Positions 31,105-40,759 of a stretch of 64,000 bases of DNA are shown one piece after another. Both the position numbers and the translations under genes were made by a program. This DNA is from Gluconacetobacter takamatsuzukensis (GTDB taxonomy: Bacteria > Pseudomonadota > Alphaproteobacteria > Acetobacterales > Acetobacteraceae): positions 1 through 64,000 of the forward strand of contig NZ_JABEQK010000009.1 in the NCBI RefSeq assembly GCF_014174275.1, in the 5' to 3' direction. The stretch's first letter is position 1; each line of letters begins with the position of its first letter. The notes under the pieces were generated by a model that saw nothing but the letters and a program-made list of their open reading frames with translations, did not search any database and was not told the DNA's origin.

Positions 31105-33000
31105 TCACGGCCCGTACAACTGCCTCTCCAGCGGGTGATCCTTCGCCCGCATCACGCGCCCATAGGCGCGGGTCCCGAATGCGTCGGCATACCGGTCGCC
31201 CGCCCATACGATCTTGCCGCCGATCATCACGCTCCGCACCACACCGCATGGACGATTGACGACCTGCCGGCACCCAAGCTGGCTCCGATGGACGAAATGA
31301 TATGTCTCTTCCGGATTCCACCGTTCCAGCGCCACAGGATCGATGACGCAGAGATCCGCCTGCGCGCCCACCCGCGCCAGCCCTGCATGGATGCCGAAAA
31401 AATCCGCCGGAAGCCCGGTCAGCCGATGCACGGCACGGGCCACCTGCCGCAACCCGTCCCGCTGCGCGATCTTCAGCGTCCGCAGGTTGCCGTCATAAAA
31501 TCCGATATTGGCCAGATGGGCACCGCTATCGTTGAATCCCGGCAAGGTCTGGTCGTGAAACAGCAATCTCCCCAGCGTCGCCGGATTGCGGTTGGCAATG
31601 GTCGTCTCCCAGCGCAGGTCCGTATCCCATTCGCGCAGCAGATGCAGCAGAAAGGCCGCATCGTCCCCGATCGGGTCGGGAAAGCCCGAGAAGAAGCCCG
31701 CCTCGGCATCACGGGCATGCGGAAAGCGGCCATTGGCCGCTTGGAAGGCCAGAAGCCGGCGATAGGGCGCCTCGAGGCTTTCCCCCACCCAGTGCGGCAG
31801 CGGGCATTCGGCAACCACCATGTCGTCCAGCCGCCGGCTCAGCACGATCTTCTCGCAGCGCAGGTGCCGCCGCAGCCGGTCCACCGACCACCCGCCCTTC
31901 CCCCCAAGCCACATCTTGCGAAAGGATGCGACCCATGCGGGATCGTTCAGGATCCGCATCCGCCCATCCCGGTCCTCCAGCTCCCGTTCATTGAGCGCCC
32001 GGAACGCCGGAATTTCGTCCGCCAGCGGGTTGATGGCCCCGTCACTCCAGATCCGGAAAGACGACGACAGGGCCTGGAACCGCAGCATCCCCTTAAACAG
32101 CCGGGAGTTCAGGATCGAGGAGAGCAGCAGGCAGAGATGCATGGCCGACCGGCTGGTCTGCAGGTCAAGCGCCGCCAGCACGGTCGTCCTGAGCGGCCGT
32201 CCGTAAAGACGGCCGCTGGTCAGCATGAAACTGCGGACAGCAGCCAGGATATCGTCCTTGGCGGGCGTCGCCTGCCAGACCCGGCCATGACGGCGCACGA
32301 TCTCCGTCAGCCGCGCCAGTTCTCGAAAACCCGCATATTGCGTCGGGATTCTTTTCTTCTTGTTCGGCGCGTTCGCAAGAAAGTGAAACGGCAGCGCATC
32401 CGTCGAAAACCCCGCATAGCCCTGCGCCATCCCCGCTTCCAGCAACTGCTCCATCCGGTCCAGCTCCTGCGGCGCAGGCGGCCCGGCCACCGACCCGTTC
32501 AGGCCCATGACCTCGATCCGGAGCATGGAATGCGGAATCATCGGCACGACATTGGGGCCGAGGGGAAGACTCTCCAGATGATCGAGATATCCCTGCGAAT
32601 CCGTCCATGTGCAGGCATCCGCCACCCGGCGCAGCACGGGCTTGGGCATGTTCTCGACCCGCGCGAAGCAATCCACGATCGGGTCTTCCCCCTCGCGGCG
32701 CTGATGGCCATAGGCCACGCCGATCGAGCAATTGCTCATCACGACCGTCGTGGTGCCGTGGCGCACTACTTCCGGCAATTCGGGAGCCAGTTCCACTTCC
32801 AGATCGAGATGCGTGTGGATATCCAGCAGCCCCGGCATCAGCCACAACCCACGGCAATCGATCTCGACAGTATCAGGATCGACCTCAAGATGCGGCCCGA
32901 CGGCGGCGATCCTGCCATCCTTCACCGCCAGATCGGAAAGAACCGGATCCGCCCCGGACCCATCGAAAAAAACGCCGTTGCGATAAACGAAATCTGCCAT
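31105..33000 (-). CDS. Amidohydrolase, N-acyl-D-amino-acid deacylase family
   Basis: 631 aa metal-dependent amidohydrolase. The N-terminal beta-sandwich and metal site are clear (NGVFFDGSGADP, LWLMPGLLDIHTHLDLEVEL). Further segments are VVMSNCSIGVAYGH, GYAGFSTDALPFHFLAN, GFNDSGAHLANIGFYDG with metal-binding residues, and the closing LARVGAQADLCVIDP. Relatives hydrolyse N-acyl-D-amino acids or similar amides; the length exceeds the classical ~480-aa enzymes, so the substrate is open. TGGAGA precedes the ATG at 33000. It stands alone, with an operator-like repeat set upstream at 33078-33119. Confidence 0.82.
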   Translation of the reverse strand: MADFVYRNGVFFDGSGADPVLSDLAVKDGRIAAVGPHLEVDPDTVEIDCRGLWLMPGLLDIHTHLDLEVELAPELPEVVRHGTTTVVMSNCSIGVAYGHQRREGEDPIVDCFARVENMPKPVLRRVADACTWTDSQGYLDHLESLPLGPNVVPMIPHSMLRIEVMGLNGSVAGPPAPQELDRMEQLLEAGMAQGYAGFSTDALPFHFLANAPNKKKRIPTQYAGFRELARLTEIVRRHGRVWQATPAKDDILAAVRSFMLTSGRLYGRPLRTTVLAALDLQTSRSAMHLCLLLSSILNSRLFKGMLRFQALSSSFRIWSDGAINPLADEIPAFRALNERELEDRDGRMRILNDPAWVASFRKMWLGGKGGWSVDRLRRHLRCEKIVLSRRLDDMVVAECPLPHWVGESLEAPYRRLLAFQAANGRFPHARDAEAGFFSGFPDPIGDDAAFLLHLLREWDTDLRWETTIANRNPATLGRLLFHDQTLPGFNDSGAHLANIGFYDGNLRTLKIAQRDGLRQVARAVHRLTGLPADFFGIHAGLARVGAQADLCVIDPVALERWNPEETYHFVHRSQLGCRQVVNRPCGVVRSVMIGGKIVWAGDRYADAFGTRAYGRVMRAKDHPLERQLYGP

Positions 33001-33077
33001 ACGCGTCTCCAGAGGCGAGCCCCGGACACACAAAGGGACCATATCACCGGACAAGATGCATGCGCAGCCGCTCCGCC

Positions 33078-33119
33078 TGTCTGGTCATAACAACACGGTA
33101 CCAGACAAGTTCCAGACAA
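33078..33119. promoter_or_regulatory. Operator-like repeats upstream of the deacylase gene
   Basis: TGTCTGGT (33078-33085) and ACCAGACA (33100-33107) form an inverted repeat. CCAGACAA occurs at 33101-33108 and again at 33112-33119, exactly one helical turn apart. The set lies 78-119 bases upstream of the deacylase ATG. Repeated half-sites like these suit a GntR- or LysR-type regulator binding on one DNA face. No regulator gene is adjacent. Confidence 0.45.
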
Positions 33120-33286
33120 TCTGCCGCGAATGCCATTCCACCATGGCAACAAATCAAGAAAAAATCAATCAACTCGTTCTTTGAACAGTATTACCGAAAA
33201 ATGAATCGCAATCGCATCGGCAAAACATCCCCCCGGATACTCCCCCAGACCGCGCCCATGATAAAAAAACGAATAAAAGTCCTTTT

Positions 33287-33312
33287 GCTTCTTTTTCTTC
33301 AGAAAAAGAAGC
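33287..33312 (-). terminator. Hairpin six bases after the nadE stop
   Basis: GCTTCTTTTTC (33287-33297) pairs with GAAAAAGAAGC (33302-33312) around TTCA. It is identical in stem and loop to the hairpin after ychF at 8858-8882. Recurrence of the same structure just beyond stop codons supports a terminator function. Confidence 0.6.
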
Positions 33313-33317
33313 CCCTA

Positions 33318-35360
33318 TCACTTCCGCGGCACATTCCGCTCCAGCTCATCCAGCCAAAGCCGCGCATTCCCGTCCGAAGGCGCCCGCCAGTCGCCACGCG
33401 GCGACAACGCGCCCCCTGCCACCACTTTCGGCCCATTGGGCACCGCCGAACGCTTGAACTGGCTGAACCCGAAAAAACGGCTGAGGAAGACCGACAGCCA
33501 ATGCCGGATGGCGGGCAGGTCATAGGCCACCCGCCGATCCGCCGGAAAGCCCGGGGGCCAGTCCCCCACCGCCGGATCGCGCCAGGCGATCTCGGCCAGA
33601 TAGGCAATGCGCGAGGGCCGGAACCCATGGCGCAGCACATGGTACAGCGTAAAATCCTGCAACGCGTAAGGCCCGATCTTCTCCTCGGTGCTCTGCAGGG
33701 CCTGGTCCGCACCGGCCGGGATCAGTTCCGGCGAAATCTCGGTCTCCAGGATCGCCTCCAGCACCCGCGCGGCCTCGTCCTCCACCCGGTGCGAAGAAAC
33801 GACCCAGCGGATCAGATGCTGGATCAGCGTCTTGGGCAGCCCCGCATTGACGTTGTAGTGCGACATCTGGTCGCCGACGCCATAGGTGCACCAGCCCAGC
33901 GCCAGCTCCGACAGATCGCCGGTGCCGATCACGATGCCGCCATGCTGGTTGGCCAGCCGGAACAGGAAGTCGGTCCGCAGCCCGGCCTGCACGTTCTCGA
34001 ACGTCACGTCGTATTGCGGCACGCCACTGGCAAAGGGGTGGCCCATCTGCTCCAGCATCATCCGCGCGGTGGGGCGGATATCCAGCTCGGCCGCCGCAAC
34101 CCCCAGCGCGCGCATCAGCGCCATGGCGTTGGACTGGGTGCCGGGGCTGGTCCCGAAGCCGGGCATGGTATAGGCCAGCACCGCATCGCGCCCCAGCCCC
34201 AGTTCGTCGGCGGCCCGGATCGCCACCAGCAGCGCCTGGGTGGAATCCAGCCCGCCGGATACGCCGATGACCATGCGGCGCGCCCTGGTGGCCTGCAGCC
34301 GCTGCTTCAGCGCCGAAACCTGGATCGTCCAGGCCTCGAAGCAATCCTGCTCCAGCCGCGCCGGGTCGCTGGGCACGAAGGGAAAGCGCTCGACCCGGCG
34401 CAACAGGCCCAGATCGCCCGGCGGGGGCGCCAGCGCAAAGCCGATCCGCCGCCATGCCCCGCCCTGCCGCGCGGCGCGGCAATCGGCGAACGTCCCCATG
34501 CGGGCCCGTTCCTGCCGCAGCAGGTCCAGGTCCACATCCGCCACCGCCCGGTGCGGACCCTGCGGAAACCGCATTGTCTCCGCCAGCAGCGCACCGTTTT
34601 CATAAATCGCAACCTGCCCGTCCCAGGCCAGGTCGGTGGTCGATTCCCCTTCCCCCGCCGCCGCATAGACATAGGCACACAGCGCACGCATCGATTGCGA
34701 GCGGCAGAGCAGGTCGCGCTGGTCGGCCTTGCCGACCGTGATGTCGCTGGCCGACAGGTTGGCGATCACCGTGGCGCCCGCCAGCGCCGCATCCGTGCTG
34801 GGGGGCGCGGGCACCCACACATCCTCGCAGATCTCGACGGCGATCACGAACCCGGGCAGATCCTCGGCCTCGAACAGCAGGTCGGTACCGAAGGGCGCCG
34901 TCTGTCCCGCGACATGGATCGTCTGGCCGCGTACACCCGCCCCGGCCACGAAATGCCGCGCCTCGTAGAATTCGCGGTAATTCGGCAGATAGCTCTTGGG
35001 CACCACGCCCAGCACGGTCCCGCGATGCAGCACCACGGCGCAATTGTACAGCGCATCGCCATGCCGCAGCGGCGCACCCGCCACCACCACCGGCATCATC
35101 CCGGCGGTCGCCTCCGCCAGGGCCGCCAGCGCGCTTCCCACGGCGTCCAGCAGCACATCCTGCTGGCGCAGATCGTCGATCGCGTAGCCCGACACGCCCA
35201 GTTCGGGAAAGACCGCCAGCGCCACGCCCTGCGCATCGCACGCGCGCACCATGTCGGCCATCCGCGCGACGTTGGCCGCCGGGTCGGCCAGCGCCACCGG
35301 CAGCGTACACCCCGCCACCCGTGCGAAACCCTGGCGATAGAGAGAGCGGAAATCCGGCAC
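33318..35360 (-). CDS. nadE: Glutamine-dependent NAD+ synthase
   Basis: 680 aa from the GTG at 35360. Final step of NAD synthesis: amidates deamido-NAD using ammonia from glutamine. The N-terminal nitrilase-type glutaminase has its triad in [17 protein letters not shown] (Glu), [13 protein letters not shown] (Lys) and [10 protein letters not shown] (Cys). The C-terminal synthetase has the PP-loop [41 protein letters not shown] and [11 protein letters not shown]. The two-domain architecture and length are typical. The frame opens at 35453; I prefer the GTG because [14 protein letters not shown] matches the usual NadE N-terminus and AGGA lies just before it. With NadD, two NAD synthesis enzymes are in the window. 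Confidence 0.93.
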   Translation of the reverse strand: MPDFRSLYRQGFARVAGCTLPVALADPAANVARMADMVRACDAQGVALAVFPELGVSGYAIDDLRQQDVLLDAVGSALAALAEATAGMMPVVVAGAPLRHGDALYNCAVVLHRGTVLGVVPKSYLPNYREFYEARHFVAGAGVRGQTIHVAGQTAPFGTDLLFEAEDLPGFVIAVEICEDVWVPAPPSTDAALAGATVIANLSASDITVGKADQRDLLCRSQSMRALCAYVYAAAGEGESTTDLAWDGQVAIYENGALLAETMRFPQGPHRAVADVDLDLLRQERARMGTFADCRAARQGGAWRRIGFALAPPPGDLGLLRRVERFPFVPSDPARLEQDCFEAWTIQVSALKQRLQATRARRMVIGVSGGLDSTQALLVAIRAADELGLGRDAVLAYTMPGFGTSPGTQSNAMALMRALGVAAAELDIRPTARMMLEQMGHPFASGVPQYDVTFENVQAGLRTDFLFRLANQHGGIVIGTGDLSELALGWCTYGVGDQMSHYNVNAGLPKTLIQHLIRWVVSSHRVEDEAARVLEAILETEISPELIPAGADQALQSTEEKIGPYALQDFTLYHVLRHGFRPSRIAYLAEIAWRDPAVGDWPPGFPADRRVAYDLPAIRHWLSVFLSRFFGFSQFKRSAVPNGPKVVAGGALSPRGDWRAPSDGNARLWLDELERNVPRK

Positions 35361-35575
35361 GATCCTGTCACCCGCCTGCTGGAAGTCCGGCCCCGACACG
35401 GGCACGGACAGGAAATCGCCCCATCGGGCACGCATGGCCCGAAGGCCCATCACAACCGCGCCATAACAGGTCGCAGCGCAGGAATCCGCCCCCGAAAACG
35501 CAACCCTGGGGACGGCCAGCTATTGAAGCCATGACGGACCACCCGGTCCAGACACATGAATCGGAGGATATCCCG

Positions 35576-35752
35576 ATGGATCTCTTACGCTGGACGCTGA
35601 TCTTCCTCGTCCTGGCCCTCCTGTCGGCGGCCCTCGGCTTCGGCGGATTCGCGGCCGACTTCGCCTATATCGGCAAGATCCTGTTCTTCATCTTCCTCGT
35701 GCTGTTCATCGTCGGCCTGGTCTTCGGCCGCGGGAGAGGCAGTACGCTATGA
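35576..35752 (+). CDS. DUF1328 family small membrane protein
   Basis: 58 aa with two transmembrane segments ([19 protein letters not shown] and [20 protein letters not shown]), matching the YtjA/DUF1328 family, whose function is unknown. CGGAGGA lies seven bases upstream of the ATG at 35576. Its last 47 bases overlap the 3' end of dsbB on the opposite strand. Divergent from nadE; reading starts about 215 bases from the nadE start. Confidence 0.88.
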   Translation: MDLLRWTLIFLVLALLSAALGFGGFAADFAYIGKILFFIFLVLFIVGLVFGRGRGSTL

Positions 35753-36218
35753 CCGCCAGCACACAGGCCGCGTAAAGCCCGTCCATCGCGGCCATGGACA
35801 GCGGCAGCGCGCCGACCAGATAGGTCGGCGCGTCGCACGGTTTCGACGGGCGCAGCGGCATGGCGGCCAGACGCTCGGCAAAGGTACCGGCATGAAACAC
35901 CGGCGCCCGGCATTCCGGCAGCGGGCTGGGCCACCAGCCCTGCTCCACCCCCACATGCACCGCCGACAGGCCACAGGCCGCCAGCATGACCGGAATGCCC
36001 AGCCACAGCATGGCCCGGGCCCCCTGCCCCCGCATCAGGGCGGCGAGCAGGCCCAGCACCGCCAGCACGCGCCAGGGCCAGCGCTCCCACAGGCACAGCC
36101 CGCACGGCACCTCGCCCAGCCCATGCTCGACCCAGGCCGCAATCCCCAGGGCCGCCAGCCCGGCCGCCGCCAGGACGATGCCGGGGCCGCGTCCCATGCC
36201 GGCGCCCCGCCGCGTCAC
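35706..36218 (-). CDS. dsbB: Disulfide bond formation protein B
   Basis: 170 aa inner-membrane protein with four hydrophobic segments. DsbB re-oxidises DsbA and passes electrons to ubiquinone. The first redox pair is in [14 protein letters not shown] after the first membrane segment. The second pair is in the long periplasmic loop, [10 protein letters not shown] and [10 protein letters not shown]. The start overlaps the otsA stop by four bases, so it is read with otsB-otsA. Its 3' end overlaps the DUF1328 gene antisense by 47 bases. Confidence 0.9.
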   Translation of the reverse strand: MTRRGAGMGRGPGIVLAAAGLAALGIAAWVEHGLGEVPCGLCLWERWPWRVLAVLGLLAALMRGQGARAMLWLGIPVMLAACGLSAVHVGVEQGWWPSPLPECRAPVFHAGTFAERLAAMPLRPSKPCDAPTYLVGALPLSMAAMDGLYAACVLAVIAYCLSRGRRPGRR

Positions 36219-37579
36219 GACGTCGCGACCGGGGTCGCCCCCACCGGCGGCGCCTCGTCCAGCGCCTGCAGGAAGTCCCGCGCCCAGAAGCCCGCCGTGG
36301 TCCGGCGCACATCCTCGTCCAGATGCGTCCAGCGCCGCTGGCGTTCCTCCAGCCCCATGGTCAGCGCCTGGTGCAGCGCATCGGCAATCTCGTCGGCATC
36401 GTACGGATTGACCAGCACCGCCTCGTCCATTTCCGGGGCCGCGCCCGCGAAATGCGACAGGACCAGCACCCCGGGGTCGGCCGCGTCCTGCGCCGCGACA
36501 TATTCCTTCGCCACCAGGTTCATCCCGTCGCGCAGCGGCGTGATCAGCGCCACATCGGCCATGCGATAGAACCCGGCCAGGATGTCGCGGGCCACCGGCC
36601 GCGTCAGGTAGCGGATCGGCGTCCAGTCGAATTCGGCATAGGCCCCGTTGATCCGCCCCGTCAGCTCGTCGAGCTGATGCCGAAGCTGGCGATATTCCTC
36701 GACATCCCCGCGCGATACCGGCGCGACCTGCAGGAACGACACCTTGCCCCGATGCTCGGGATAACGGGCCATGAAGGCCTCGTACCCCCTGAAGCGTTCC
36801 GGCAGGCCCTTGGAATAATCCAGCCGGTCCACCCCCAGGATCAGCGCCGTCCCGCGCAGGCTGGCGCGCAGGCGGTCGGCCTCCTCGCGCCGGACGCTGG
36901 CCTCCGCCTGCTCGCGGAATTCATGCGGATCGATCCCGATCGGAAAGGCCCGCGCCCGCTCGGTCAGCCCGTTCAGGCGGAAGGCATGGTTCAGATTGTC
37001 CGCGTCCTCCTCGGTCTGCACCCCGATCAGGTCGTAGGCCTGCATGTCTTCCAGCAGCAGCCGCGCCCCCGGCATCGAGCGCACAAGGCTCCAGGGCGGG
37101 ACGGGAATATGCAGGAAGAACCCGATCCGCCCCGTCACCCCCAGGTCGCGCAGCGCCTGGCCCAGCGGAAACAGGTGATAGTCATGGACCCAAATCACAT
37201 CGTCCGGCCGCAACAGCGCGCGCAGGCTGCGCGCGAACATGGCATTGACCTCCAGATAGGTCTGCCAGTCGCGGCGGGAATAGCTCATCAGCCCGACACG
37301 GTAATGAAACAGCGGCCACAGGATGCCGTTCGAGAAATTCTGGTAGAATCCCTCATGCTGGCGCGCCGTCAGGTCGATCGTGGCATAGGTCACGCCATCG
37401 ACCTCATCCATGCCCGTGACGGGGTCGCCCTCGAATTCCGACTGGTTCCCCGACCAGCCGAACCATAGCGAGGAGCCACCGCGCAGCGCGTCCTTCAGCC
37501 CCACGGTCAGGCCGCCCGCCGGTTGCAGGCGTTCGCGCGGCGAAGGCACCCGGTTCGATACGATAATCAGACGCCCCAT
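36215..37579 (-). CDS. otsA: Alpha,alpha-trehalose-phosphate synthase
   Basis: 454 aa GT20 enzyme that joins UDP-glucose and glucose-6-phosphate to trehalose-6-phosphate, an osmoprotectant precursor. Family features: [11 protein letters not shown] at the N-terminus, [56 protein letters not shown] and [21 protein letters not shown] at 37579 follows a GGAGGGG site and overlaps otsB by 13 bases. Order otsB-otsA-dsbB on the minus strand. Confidence 0.96.
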   Translation of the reverse strand: MGRLIIVSNRVPSPRERLQPAGGLTVGLKDALRGGSSLWFGWSGNQSEFEGDPVTGMDEVDGVTYATIDLTARQHEGFYQNFSNGILWPLFHYRVGLMSYSRRDWQTYLEVNAMFARSLRALLRPDDVIWVHDYHLFPLGQALRDLGVTGRIGFFLHIPVPPWSLVRSMPGARLLLEDMQAYDLIGVQTEEDADNLNHAFRLNGLTERARAFPIGIDPHEFREQAEASVRREEADRLRASLRGTALILGVDRLDYSKGLPERFRGYEAFMARYPEHRGKVSFLQVAPVSRGDVEEYRQLRHQLDELTGRINGAYAEFDWTPIRYLTRPVARDILAGFYRMADVALITPLRDGMNLVAKEYVAAQDAADPGVLVLSHFAGAAPEMDEAVLVNPYDADEIADALHQALTMGLEERQRRWTHLDEDVRRTTAGFWARDFLQALDEAPPVGATPVATS

Positions 37580-38331
37580 GAATCGTCCCCTCCCGCCGCC
37601 AGCGTGGCCAGCCATGCCCGGAAGGCGGCAGGATCGGGGAAATCCCGCGGGATGCGGAACCCCGCCCCCCCCAGCGCCTCGGCCGCGCGGATCCCGTCCT
37701 CGTCCGTCACATCGTCACCGACAAAGATCGGATGCCGCCCGGCAAAGGGCGGCGACTGCATCAGCGCCGCCACCGCATGGCCCTTGTCCACCCCATGGGG
37801 CCGGATTTCCCACGCCATCTTGGCCATCTGGACATGAAAGCGCCCATGGGTCGACGCCACCCACGATTCCGCGGCCTCGCGCAGAATGTCCGCCACCTCG
37901 GGCGCGGCACGGTAATGCAGCACGAAGCCCGCCGGCTTGCGCTCGATCCGCACGCCGGGATGCTGCGCCGCCAGCGCCTCGGCGGCCGGCAGCCAGGTCG
38001 ACGGCATCGGGGGCTGCTCGGTCCGCACGATCGGCCCGTCCGGCCGGTGCCGCACCGCCAGCCCATGCTCGCCCGCCACGGCAAAGGGCACGTCGCCGAG
38101 AAAATGATCGATCTGGTCCACCGCACGGCCCGAAATCACCGCCAGCGCATCGCCGCACTTCGCCCGCAGCCGCCGCAGCACGTCGGGCAAACCGGGGGAG
38201 ACGACCACCGCTTCCGGCGTCGGCGCGATATCGACGAGCGTACCGTCGAAATCCAGCAAAAAGGCCGCCTCGGCGGGCGGAGGCATGAACCGGCCGGCCG
38301 GGCCGGCATAATCCGTCGGGCTCATGGGCAT
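37567..38331 (-). CDS. otsB: Trehalose-6-phosphate phosphatase
   Basis: 254 aa HAD-superfamily phosphatase. The nucleophile motif is FLLDFDGTLVDIAPTP, followed by ALAVISGRAVDQIDHFL, AGEHGLAVRH and the metal-site region PIFVGDDVTDEDGIRAAE. It removes the phosphate from trehalose-6-phosphate made by OtsA. GGAG lies six bases before the ATG at 38331; a second ATG at 38325 is possible. First gene of otsB-otsA-dsbB. Confidence 0.95.
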   Translation of the reverse strand: MPMSPTDYAGPAGRFMPPPAEAAFLLDFDGTLVDIAPTPEAVVVSPGLPDVLRRLRAKCGDALAVISGRAVDQIDHFLGDVPFAVAGEHGLAVRHRPDGPIVRTEQPPMPSTWLPAAEALAAQHPGVRIERKPAGFVLHYRAAPEVADILREAAESWVASTHGRFHVQMAKMAWEIRPHGVDKGHAVAALMQSPPFAGRHPIFVGDDVTDEDGIRAAEALGGAGFRIPRDFPDPAAFRAWLATLAAGGDDSWGV

Positions 38332-38407
38332 TCTGGACTCCTTGGGACCGAAGGCATGTCATTCATCCCGAACCGGTATCGGCGGGACAGGTTGCCTCCC
38401 ACCCCCG

Positions 38408-39343
38408 TCAGGGGGGCAGGAGGGATTGCGGCTGGCCCGGCTGGGCCTGCGACGCCGGCACGGCCACCGACGCGGGCGGCGAGCGCGATGGCCCGGCCGT
38501 ACCGTCGGCCCCGAAGGGAACCGGCGGCGGCAGCGGCATCGGCCGCCCCGTCGCCACCGGCGGCGCGGGTGCGGCAGGCGGCGGGGGTGGTACCGCCACA
38601 GGCCCGGACTCGTCGGGTGGCGAGAGCGAAAGCGGCGCCCCGCCGGGGGGCGGCACGGGGCGCGCTGCTGCCGGCGCCGGGGGCATGGCGGCAGGCTGGC
38701 CACCCGGCGGCACGATCAACGGCAGCGGCTGCGGCCCCGACGGTGTCGCAGCCGGGGCACCCACCCCCTGCGACCCCGCTCCCTGCGGACCCACCCCTTG
38801 CGGAACCGGCACCTGCACGCCCGCCGCCCGATCGCCCGGCCCGGCGGCTCCCGCCGCCAGGGCCGCCAGCGGCGGCGGCACCGGCGCCACCATGTCGCCC
38901 GCGCAGCCGATCAGGCGCACGGCATAGACCGGGTCCTGAAACACGCCCAGAAACGGCTCGCCCGCCAGCATCCATCCGTTAAAGCCGGGGCCCTCCTGCC
39001 GCGTGTCGCGCACCGCCAGCCACCCCGCCGCATCGGGCGTCAGCGTCGCCGGCCGGTCGCGGCACGCGCCGACATGGATCGTCAGCGCCCTGAAGGTCGC
39101 ATCCTGCCCCACGGGAATGGTCAGCACCTGGACGCTGGAATCCAGCGTGTCCAGCACCCGCACGGTCGCCACGCTGCGCCCCTGCCAGGTATCGGTGGGA
39201 TAGATCGCGGGCGGCGCCACAATCTGCTGCGCCCGGGCGGGACCGCCCCACGCCGCCAGCGCCAGCACGGCGGCCACGGGCACATGGAAAGCCACCGCCC
39301 GGCACGATGCCGGGCGGGACAGGCGCCGGTCGCGGCTCCTCAC
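38408..39343 (-). CDS. DUF2155 family periplasmic protein with proline-rich tail
   Basis: 311 aa from the GTG at 39343, which overlaps the stop of the preceding small gene as GTGA. A signal peptide (FHVPVAAVLALAAWGGPARAQ) is followed by a DUF2155 domain (~45-165: WQGRSVATVRVLDTLDSS, VGACRDRPATL, GFNGWMLAGEPFLGVFQDPVYAVRLIGC with paired Cys). The last ~140 residues are an unusual Pro/Ala/Gly-rich tail (GPQGAGSQGVGAPAAT, PPPPPAAPAPPVA). DUF2155 proteins accompany mlaD and NDUFA12 genes in alphaproteobacteria; function unknown. Confidence 0.8.
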   Translation of the reverse strand: MRSRDRRLSRPASCRAVAFHVPVAAVLALAAWGGPARAQQIVAPPAIYPTDTWQGRSVATVRVLDTLDSSVQVLTIPVGQDATFRALTIHVGACRDRPATLTPDAAGWLAVRDTRQEGPGFNGWMLAGEPFLGVFQDPVYAVRLIGCAGDMVAPVPPPLAALAAGAAGPGDRAAGVQVPVPQGVGPQGAGSQGVGAPAATPSGPQPLPLIVPPGGQPAAMPPAPAAARPVPPPGGAPLSLSPPDESGPVAVPPPPPAAPAPPVATGRPMPLPPPVPFGADGTAGPSRSPPASVAVPASQAQPGQPQSLLPP

Positions 39344-39564
39344 GATCTCGGGCTTCGCAGCGCGGCCGCGACCTCCATGATCAGGTGCCGCATGGCCTCC
39401 TCGTCGACGCCGATCAGCACCGCATCCTCGAACGTGTCGCGCATGACCTCGCAAAGCTCTGTATAATTCTCGGTCAGCACCCGAATCTTGTCCTGGCACG
39501 AAACCGGGCTGCCGTCGGACTGGCGCCAAATCGCGGGCGGCGGCGGAAGGGCGGCCTCGCTCAT
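39340..39564 (-). CDS. Small conserved-looking protein of unknown function
   Basis: 74 aa, not recognised. It is acidic and mostly helical: KIRVLTENYTELCEVMRDTF, EDAVLIGVDEEAMRHLIMEV. No signal or membrane segment. Its start overlaps the mlaD stop and its stop overlaps the DUF2155 start, so it is translationally coupled on both sides; this argues that it is a real gene. The context suggests an accessory role in the envelope cluster. Confidence 0.7.
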   Translation of the reverse strand: MSEAALPPPPAIWRQSDGSPVSCQDKIRVLTENYTELCEVMRDTFEDAVLIGVDEEAMRHLIMEVAAALRSPRS

Positions 39565-40112
39565 GGCAGGTCGCTTCCTCCGGAATGGTTGCCCGGGGGC
39601 GGCGCGCTTCCCGGGTTCGCGCGCTGCTGGTTGGCCTTGGTCATCGTATCCGTCACCGAGAAGATGAAGCGGCTGAGCAACTGCTCCAGGCTGATCGCAC
39701 CCTGCGTCTCGGTGATCGCCCCGCCGGGCCGCAGCATCGCGTCGTTGCCCCCCGGCGACAGGGCGACATATTTGCCGCCCAGCAGGCTGTCGCTGGTGAT
39801 GATGGCCGCGCTGTCGGTCGGCAGCCGGACATCGGGCCGGACGGTAAATGTCACCTGCGCCTTGAAATCGGACGGATTGACCCGCTCGTCGACTACCTGC
39901 CCTACCGTTACCCCGGCCAGCCGCACATCGGACCCGACGGCAAGCCCGTCGATATGGGCAAAGGACGCATGCAGCCGATAGCCGGTTTCATGCCGGCGCC
40001 CCTTGTCGACCACGGCAAGGGCCAGAAGCCCCCCCAGCAGTACAAGAACCCCGCACCCGGCGGCGAGTTCGGCCGAATTCCGGCTCATCCGGCCTGCAAC
40101 CGCACTGACCAT
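39561..40112 (-). CDS. mlaD: MlaD-type lipid transport protein
   Basis: 183 aa from the chosen ATG. One N-terminal transmembrane anchor (CGVLVLLGGLLALAVV) is followed by the MCE domain: GYRLHASFAHIDGLAVGSDVRLAGVTVG, DYKAQVTF-like beta strands, and PTDSAAIITSDSLLGGKYVALSPGG. MlaD forms the hexameric periplasmic ring that ferries phospholipids for the MlaFEDB ABC transporter maintaining outer-membrane asymmetry. The ABC subunits are not in the window. ATGs at 40130 and 40088 are alternatives; none has a strong ribosome binding site. Confidence 0.87.
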   Translation of the reverse strand: MVSAVAGRMSRNSAELAAGCGVLVLLGGLLALAVVDKGRRHETGYRLHASFAHIDGLAVGSDVRLAGVTVGQVVDERVNPSDFKAQVTFTVRPDVRLPTDSAAIITSDSLLGGKYVALSPGGNDAMLRPGGAITETQGAISLEQLLSRFIFSVTDTMTKANQQRANPGSAPPPGNHSGGSDLP

Positions 40113-40287
40113 TCTGACTCTGTTCCCCATCTCACAGCACGGAGACTGCCTGAAAACGCAAGCCGCCGACAGCACCGATGCGCCTTTCGGCCCCCGGTCC
40201 TCACGGCCACCAGGGCCGCTCCCGACTCAGCTACGGACAGTTTTCAGCCGGCCCCTCGGCGGACCCTAACAGGTTCCGCCCGCCGTT

Positions 40288-40656
40288 TCACCCTTCGGGA
40301 ACCCAGGCCTCGTAATCGCTGGTCGAGGCGGCACGGCGCCCGCCGCGATAATCGCTTCCGGGGGGGTGATAGGCATCCACCGTCCCGGTCCGGTTGCCCG
40401 GATACGGGATCTGCCACGGCTGGCGCGCGCTCTCGGGCAGGGGCGCCTCGTCGACATGGTGCAGCCACCCCCACCATTCGGGCGGCACGACCGACGCGTC
40501 CTCGCCCTTGTGGTAGATGACCCAGCGCTCATGCCGCGTCAGGCCGCCACCGGTACGATTCGCGGTGCGCGCCTCGTAATAGCATCGGCCATCGGCATCC
40601 TTGCCGACCAGCCGACCCTTGAACCTGGTGTAGATGCGGGTGCCGAGATTTGCCAT
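40288..40656 (-). CDS. NDUFA12 family complex I accessory subunit
   Basis: 122 aa. NDUFA12 (B17.2) is an accessory subunit of NADH:ubiquinone oxidoreductase kept in alphaproteobacteria and mitochondria. Signatures: GRLVGKDADGRCYYEAR, RHERWVIYHKGEDASVVPPEWWGWLHHV (the PPEWHxWLH motif) and PGNRTGTVDAYHPPGSDY. It precedes mlaD and the DUF2155 gene on the same strand, a neighbourhood also seen in other alphaproteobacteria. Confidence 0.93.
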   Translation of the reverse strand: MANLGTRIYTRFKGRLVGKDADGRCYYEARTANRTGGGLTRHERWVIYHKGEDASVVPPEWWGWLHHVDEAPLPESARQPWQIPYPGNRTGTVDAYHPPGSDYRGGRRAASTSDYEAWVPEG

Positions 40657-40759
40657 GCGCCGAGGATAACTCTCTTTCCGGCGACCGGTCCACCCGCTGC
40701 GGCGCGACTCGCCCGTTCACAACTCCGGGATCGGGAACCCCCCGACTTATCCCCCATAT

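Larger units (their letters stand above)
33001..33317. other. Intergenic region between the deacylase and nadE
   Basis: No reading frame is supported here. It is AT-richer than its neighbours. It contains the operator-like repeats at 33078-33119, an A-rich stretch (CAAGAAAAAATCAATC) near 33150-33165 likely to hold the deacylase promoter, and the nadE terminator-like hairpin at 33287-33312. Confidence 0.5.
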
